Assembly (NCBI GenBank): GCA_033852175.1
Contig: JAWSUY010000033.1
Location: 62,001-126,000 of the forward strand
Length of the DNA: 64,000 bases
Source: Agarilytica sp033852175
Lineage (GTDB): Bacteria; Pseudomonadota; Gammaproteobacteria; Pseudomonadales; Cellvibrionaceae
Direction: 5' to 3'
Both the position numbers and the translations under genes were made by a program. Below the pieces are notes generated by a model. It worked only from the letters and a program-made list of their open reading frames with translations. It was not told the DNA's origin and made no database searches. Positions 61,085 through 64,000 of the stretch are shown piece by piece; positions within the stretch are counted from its first letter, which is position 1, and each line of letters opens with the position of its first letter.

Positions 61085-62311
61085 ATGGTAAGTTCGACTG
61101 GAAGTAGAATGATTGTAGGTTTAGATATCGGCACATCGAAAGTAGTGGCGATAGTAGGAGATATTTCGCCTGAGGGGGACCTTTCGATTGTAGGCCTTGG
61201 ATCGCATAAATCTGTGGGGCTTAAAAAAGGTGTCGTGGTTAATATTGAATCGACGGTGCAATCGATTCAACGCGCGATTGAAGAAGCGGAATTGATGGCC
61301 GGTTGCCAAATTCATTCGGTATATGTCGGAATCGCTGGTAGTCACATTCGCAGCCTCAATTCTCACGGTATTGTTGCGATTAAAGATCGTGAAGTTTATA
61401 CACAAGATTTGGATCGCGTGATTGATGCGGCTCAAGCGGTAGCGATTCCTGCCGATCAGAGAATCCTGCATATTTTGCCTCAAGAATATCTAATCGATGA
61501 GCAAGATGGCGTTAAAGAACCCTTAGGTATGTCGGGCGTTCGGCTGGAAGCAAAAGTGCATTTAGTGACATGTGCGGTAAACGCAGCGCAAAACATCGAA
61601 AAATGTATACGTCGCTGTGGCCTAGATGTTGAAGATATTATTTTAGAACAGCTTTCTTCAAGTTATGCCGTTTTGACTGATGACGAAAAAGAATTGGGTG
61701 TGTGCTTAGTGGATATAGGTGGAGGTACGACCGATATTGCTATTTTCACCGAGGGCGCGATACGACATACCGGAGTAATTCCTATTGCTGGTGATCAAGT
61801 CACTAACGATATTGCTATGGCATTGCGCACGCCCACACAACACGCAGAAGAAATTAAAATTCGCTATGCGTGTGCACTGGCAAAATTGACCGGTATAGAA
61901 GAAACCATAAAGGTTCCTAGCGTGGGTGATCGCCCATCACGAGACCTTTCACGTCAAGCGTTAGCTGAAGTTGTTGAGCCACGCTATGACGAACTCTTTA
62001 CTTTGGTTCAAGCCGAACTTCGACGAAGTGGGTTTGAAGATTTAATAGCAGCGGGAATTGTATTAACAGGAGGCACGTCAAAAATGGAAGGCGCTGTAGA
62101 GTTGGCAGAAGAGATTTTTCATATGCCGGTTCGCTTAGGTGCGCCACAAAATATTCAAGGACTCAAAGATATTGTGAATAACCCCATATATTCAACCGGC
62201 GTTGGCTTGTTGTTGTATGGGAAAGACAGCGGCACAACAAAAGCCTACGCAAATGAAGGTGATGATGGCGTTGTTTCAAAAATTAAATCATGGTTCAGAA
62301 GAAATTTCTGA
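61085..62311 (+). CDS. ftsA: cell division protein FtsA
   Basis: FtsA is an actin-like protein that ties FtsZ filaments to the membrane. The 408 residues have the actin-fold phosphate loops IVGLDIGTSKVVAIVG and LVDIGGGTTDIAIFTEGAI, the adenosine motif IVLTGGTSKMEG, and the C-terminal amphipathic membrane helix VSKIKSWFRRNF. GGGGGTGAAG precedes the ATG. Confidence 0.97.
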   Translation: MVSSTGSRMIVGLDIGTSKVVAIVGDISPEGDLSIVGLGSHKSVGLKKGVVVNIESTVQSIQRAIEEAELMAGCQIHSVYVGIAGSHIRSLNSHGIVAIKDREVYTQDLDRVIDAAQAVAIPADQRILHILPQEYLIDEQDGVKEPLGMSGVRLEAKVHLVTCAVNAAQNIEKCIRRCGLDVEDIILEQLSSSYAVLTDDEKELGVCLVDIGGGTTDIAIFTEGAIRHTGVIPIAGDQVTNDIAMALRTPTQHAEEIKIRYACALAKLTGIEETIKVPSVGDRPSRDLSRQALAEVVEPRYDELFTLVQAELRRSGFEDLIAAGIVLTGGTSKMEGAVELAEEIFHMPVRLGAPQNIQGLKDIVNNPIYSTGVGLLLYGKDSGTTKAYANEGDDGVVSKIKSWFRRNF

Positions 62312-62347
62312 GTAAAAGTTTTCATCGGGGAAAAAGAGGAAGTCGTA

Positions 62348-63511
62348 ATGTTTGAGTTAGTTGATAACATTCCACAAAATGCAGTAATTAAAGTCATTGG
62401 TATTGGTGGCGGTGGTGGTAATGCCGTTAAACACATGATTTCGAATTCTATTGAAGGGGTCGATTTCATTTGTGCAAACACAGATGCTCAAGCACTAACG
62501 GACATTGATGTCCAAACAGTTATCCAGTTGGGTAGCGGTATTACCAAAGGTTTAGGCGCAGGCGCTAATCCTGAAATCGGTCGCCAAGCGGCTATGGAAG
62601 ATAAAGATCGTATCGCTGAGATATTGGCGGGTTCAGACATGGTCTTTATTACCGCCGGTATGGGTGGTGGTACAGGAACGGGTGGCGCACCAGTTGTAGC
62701 AGAAGTGGCCAGAGAGTTGGGCATTCTTACTGTTGCCGTTGTTACTAAACCATTCCCCTTCGAAGGTCGAAAAAGAATGGCTTTGGCAGAAGAAGGTATT
62801 AAGCAATTACAAGACCGAGTGGATTCACTAATTACGATTCCTAACGAGAAGTTACTTGCTGTGCTGGGTAAAACAACCAGTTTGTTGGATGCTTTTAAAT
62901 CCGCTAATGATGTATTGCTTGGTGCCGTTCAAGGTATTGCGGATCTTATTATTCGTCCCGGCATGATCAATGTCGATTTCGCGGATGTTCGTACTGTTAT
63001 GTCAGAAATGGGCATGGCTATGATGGGAAGTGGACATGCAACTGGTGAAAACCGAGCGCGTGAAGCGGCTGAAGCTGCAATTCGCAGCCCGTTATTAGAA
63101 GACGTTAATTTAGAAGGCGCTCGTGGAATTTTGGTGAATATCACCGCTGGCATCGATTTGTCCTTAGGTGAATTTTCCGAAGTGGGTGACACCATTGAAG
63201 AATTCGCTTCTGCTGATGCAACTGTGGTTGTTGGGACCGTTATCGAGCCTGATATGGTTGATGAAATTCGCGTAACAGTTGTTGCAACGGGTTTAGGAGG
63301 TTCTGGTGAGCATCGTCAAAAAACAGAGACAAAGGTTGTGGTTGATAACACACGAAACCTAGGCGCTAAGCCAGATTACGCGGCATTGGATCGCCCACCA
63401 GCGCTACGAGCGAAAAAGCCAGCGGTTTCTGGTGGCTCAGTAGCAGAGCCTGCAGATCGCGATATGGAATACTTGGATATTCCTGCGTTTTTGCGTAAGC
63501 AAGCCGACTAA
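62348..63511 (+). CDS. ftsZ: cell division protein FtsZ
   Basis: FtsZ is the tubulin-like GTPase that forms the Z-ring. The 387-residue protein shows IKVIGIGGGGGNAVKHMI, the GTP signature GGGTGTGGAPVVAEVA, the synergy-loop region around VNVDFADVRTVMSEMG, a variable linker (about 315-370) and the C-terminal tail DIPAFLRKQAD, which binds FtsA and ZipA and is the same as in E. coli. A GAGGAAG site precedes the ATG. Confidence 0.98.
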   Translation: MFELVDNIPQNAVIKVIGIGGGGGNAVKHMISNSIEGVDFICANTDAQALTDIDVQTVIQLGSGITKGLGAGANPEIGRQAAMEDKDRIAEILAGSDMVFITAGMGGGTGTGGAPVVAEVARELGILTVAVVTKPFPFEGRKRMALAEEGIKQLQDRVDSLITIPNEKLLAVLGKTTSLLDAFKSANDVLLGAVQGIADLIIRPGMINVDFADVRTVMSEMGMAMMGSGHATGENRAREAAEAAIRSPLLEDVNLEGARGILVNITAGIDLSLGEFSEVGDTIEEFASADATVVVGTVIEPDMVDEIRVTVVATGLGGSGEHRQKTETKVVVDNTRNLGAKPDYAALDRPPALRAKKPAVSGGSVAEPADRDMEYLDIPAFLRKQAD

Positions 63512-63988
63512 ACCTTTTTATTCCCTATTGGCCGTTTCTGAGTTTCAGGGCGGCAATCCGGACTGACATTTATCATGAGTGTTAGGTCGAGACGATAGCG
63601 AATAAAGGCTAAAGCAATTAGCAAAACCCCCGAGGCCCCGCTCGGGGGACTTAGTCGACCAAATTTGGTTGTCAGTGATTGGGGGCATAGTTTTGCTGTT
63701 TGACTGATGTAAGAGCAGAACTTTGTAAATAATGCTGAGTCAGACCTTAGTACTGCAGAGTAGACCTCTGAAAGTACAAATAAAGCGAAGCAAAGAATGC
63801 TAGCTGAGCGGATATCTGAATATAAGCAGAGAGACTATTCCGTACCGTTAGCGACTTGCAAAACGTGACGCACTACTGTTCAATGCGTGACCAGCATTGT
63901 TCTGATAGCTGCATCTGTTAATATGCGCGCCCCAAACGCCGTGTATACACGCGACATGGGCATACAATCAACATAGAGATTCACCGGT
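63512..63988. other. 477-bp ftsZ-lpxC intergenic region
   Basis: There is no supported protein gene. It contains one strong GC hairpin at 63627-63648 (listed separately), and the lpxC promoter should lie in the right part, though I cannot identify its hexamers. On the minus strand TATATT (about 63823-63828) could be a -10 for an RNA ending at the hairpin. Confidence 0.35.
63627..63648 (-). terminator. terminator hairpin with T-tract on the minus strand
   Basis: CCCCCGAG pairs perfectly with CTCGGGGG around GCCCCG. On the minus strand the stem is followed at once by TTTTGC. On the plus strand it is preceded by AAAA and followed by ACTTAG, so it looks like an intrinsic terminator for minus-strand transcription. 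It may still slow plus-strand polymerase leaving ftsZ. Confidence 0.65.
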
Positions 63989-64000
63989 ATGATCAAGCAA
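63989..64000 (+). CDS. lpxC: start of lpxC (cut by the window edge)
   Basis: Only four codons are inside the window, reading MIKQ, which is how LpxC (UDP-3-O-acyl-GlcNAc deacetylase of lipid A synthesis) commonly starts. lpxC is the usual gene after ftsZ in gammaproteobacteria. The call rests on position and these four residues. Confidence 0.6.

Noticed and set aside
1..64000. Prophage, insertion sequence, CRISPR, integron, tRNA or biosynthetic gene cluster
   Set aside because: Looked for on both strands; no transposase, integrase, repeat-spacer array, tRNA-like fold or multi-domain synthase was seen.

Overview
The window is a chromosomal core region of a gammaproteobacterium. By eye the GC content is in the mid 40s per cent. 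Several gene strings match orders I remember from Pseudomonas: amgK-murU; DUF3530-rpe; trpG-trpD-trpC-vfr-osmC-coq7; purD-purH-fis-dusB-DUF3426-prmA-accC-accB-aroQ-dsbD; thiD-hemL; hemJ next to argC-DUF6776-bactofilin-erpA; and rnpB next to the mra/dcw cluster. The lower GC, the prsK/prsR pair and the two DUF1631 genes suggest a marine relative such as a Cellvibrionaceae member (inference only; no database was searched). I see no prophage, IS transposase, CRISPR array or tRNA gene.

Layout. 1-3640: peptidoglycan recycling (amgK, murU), a DUF3530 protein and rpe. 3797-10510: an accessory block holding a BY-kinase-like ATPase without its Walker A lysine, the two-component pair PrsK/PrsR known from exopolysaccharide/PEP-CTERM loci, and a DUF1631 protein. 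It sits between rpe and trpG, where gph and trpE would be expected. 10936-17159: tryptophan genes, a cAMP-receptor regulator, OsmC, Coq7 and a Ycf46-like AAA ATPase. 17226-28472: a long minus-strand run for purine synthesis, tRNA dihydrouridylation with Fis, L11 methylation, fatty-acid initiation (accBC), shikimate (aroQ) and disulfide reduction (dsbD). 28840-37529: an unknown lipoprotein, a LapD-like c-di-GMP receptor, a PCu(A)C copper protein, DUF2333, a PfkB sugar/adenosine kinase, and a second DUF1631 gene overlapping a PilZ gene. 37608-45937: hemL, a ThiD homologue with a changed active site, hemJ, a ClC channel, argC, a DUF6776 protein, bactofilin, erpA and a DsrE-like protein. 46061-64000: rnpB, then the complete division and cell wall cluster mraZ-rsmH-ftsL-ftsI-murE-murF-mraY-murD-ftsW-murG-murC-ddl-ftsQ-ftsA-ftsZ, ending in the first codons of lpxC.

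Most interesting signals. (1) An undescribed-looking family of fold-back intergenic repeats of about 160-200 bp with TAGTGCCYGTCCA-type inverted ends: three full copies and one collapsed copy, two of them starting exactly on the stop codon of the preceding gene. (2) A c-di-GMP/exopolysaccharide theme: PrsK/PrsR, an ATPase with a disabled P-loop, LapD, PilZ and two DUF1631 paralogues. (3) Enzymes with altered key residues: ThiD Cys213 to Ala, FtsI SxN to SxQ. (4) A G+C hairpin with its T-tract on the minus strand between ftsZ and lpxC, which may end an antisense or small RNA. (5) Four GTGG boxes at exact 10-bp spacing just downstream of a good mra promoter, the expected MraZ operator.
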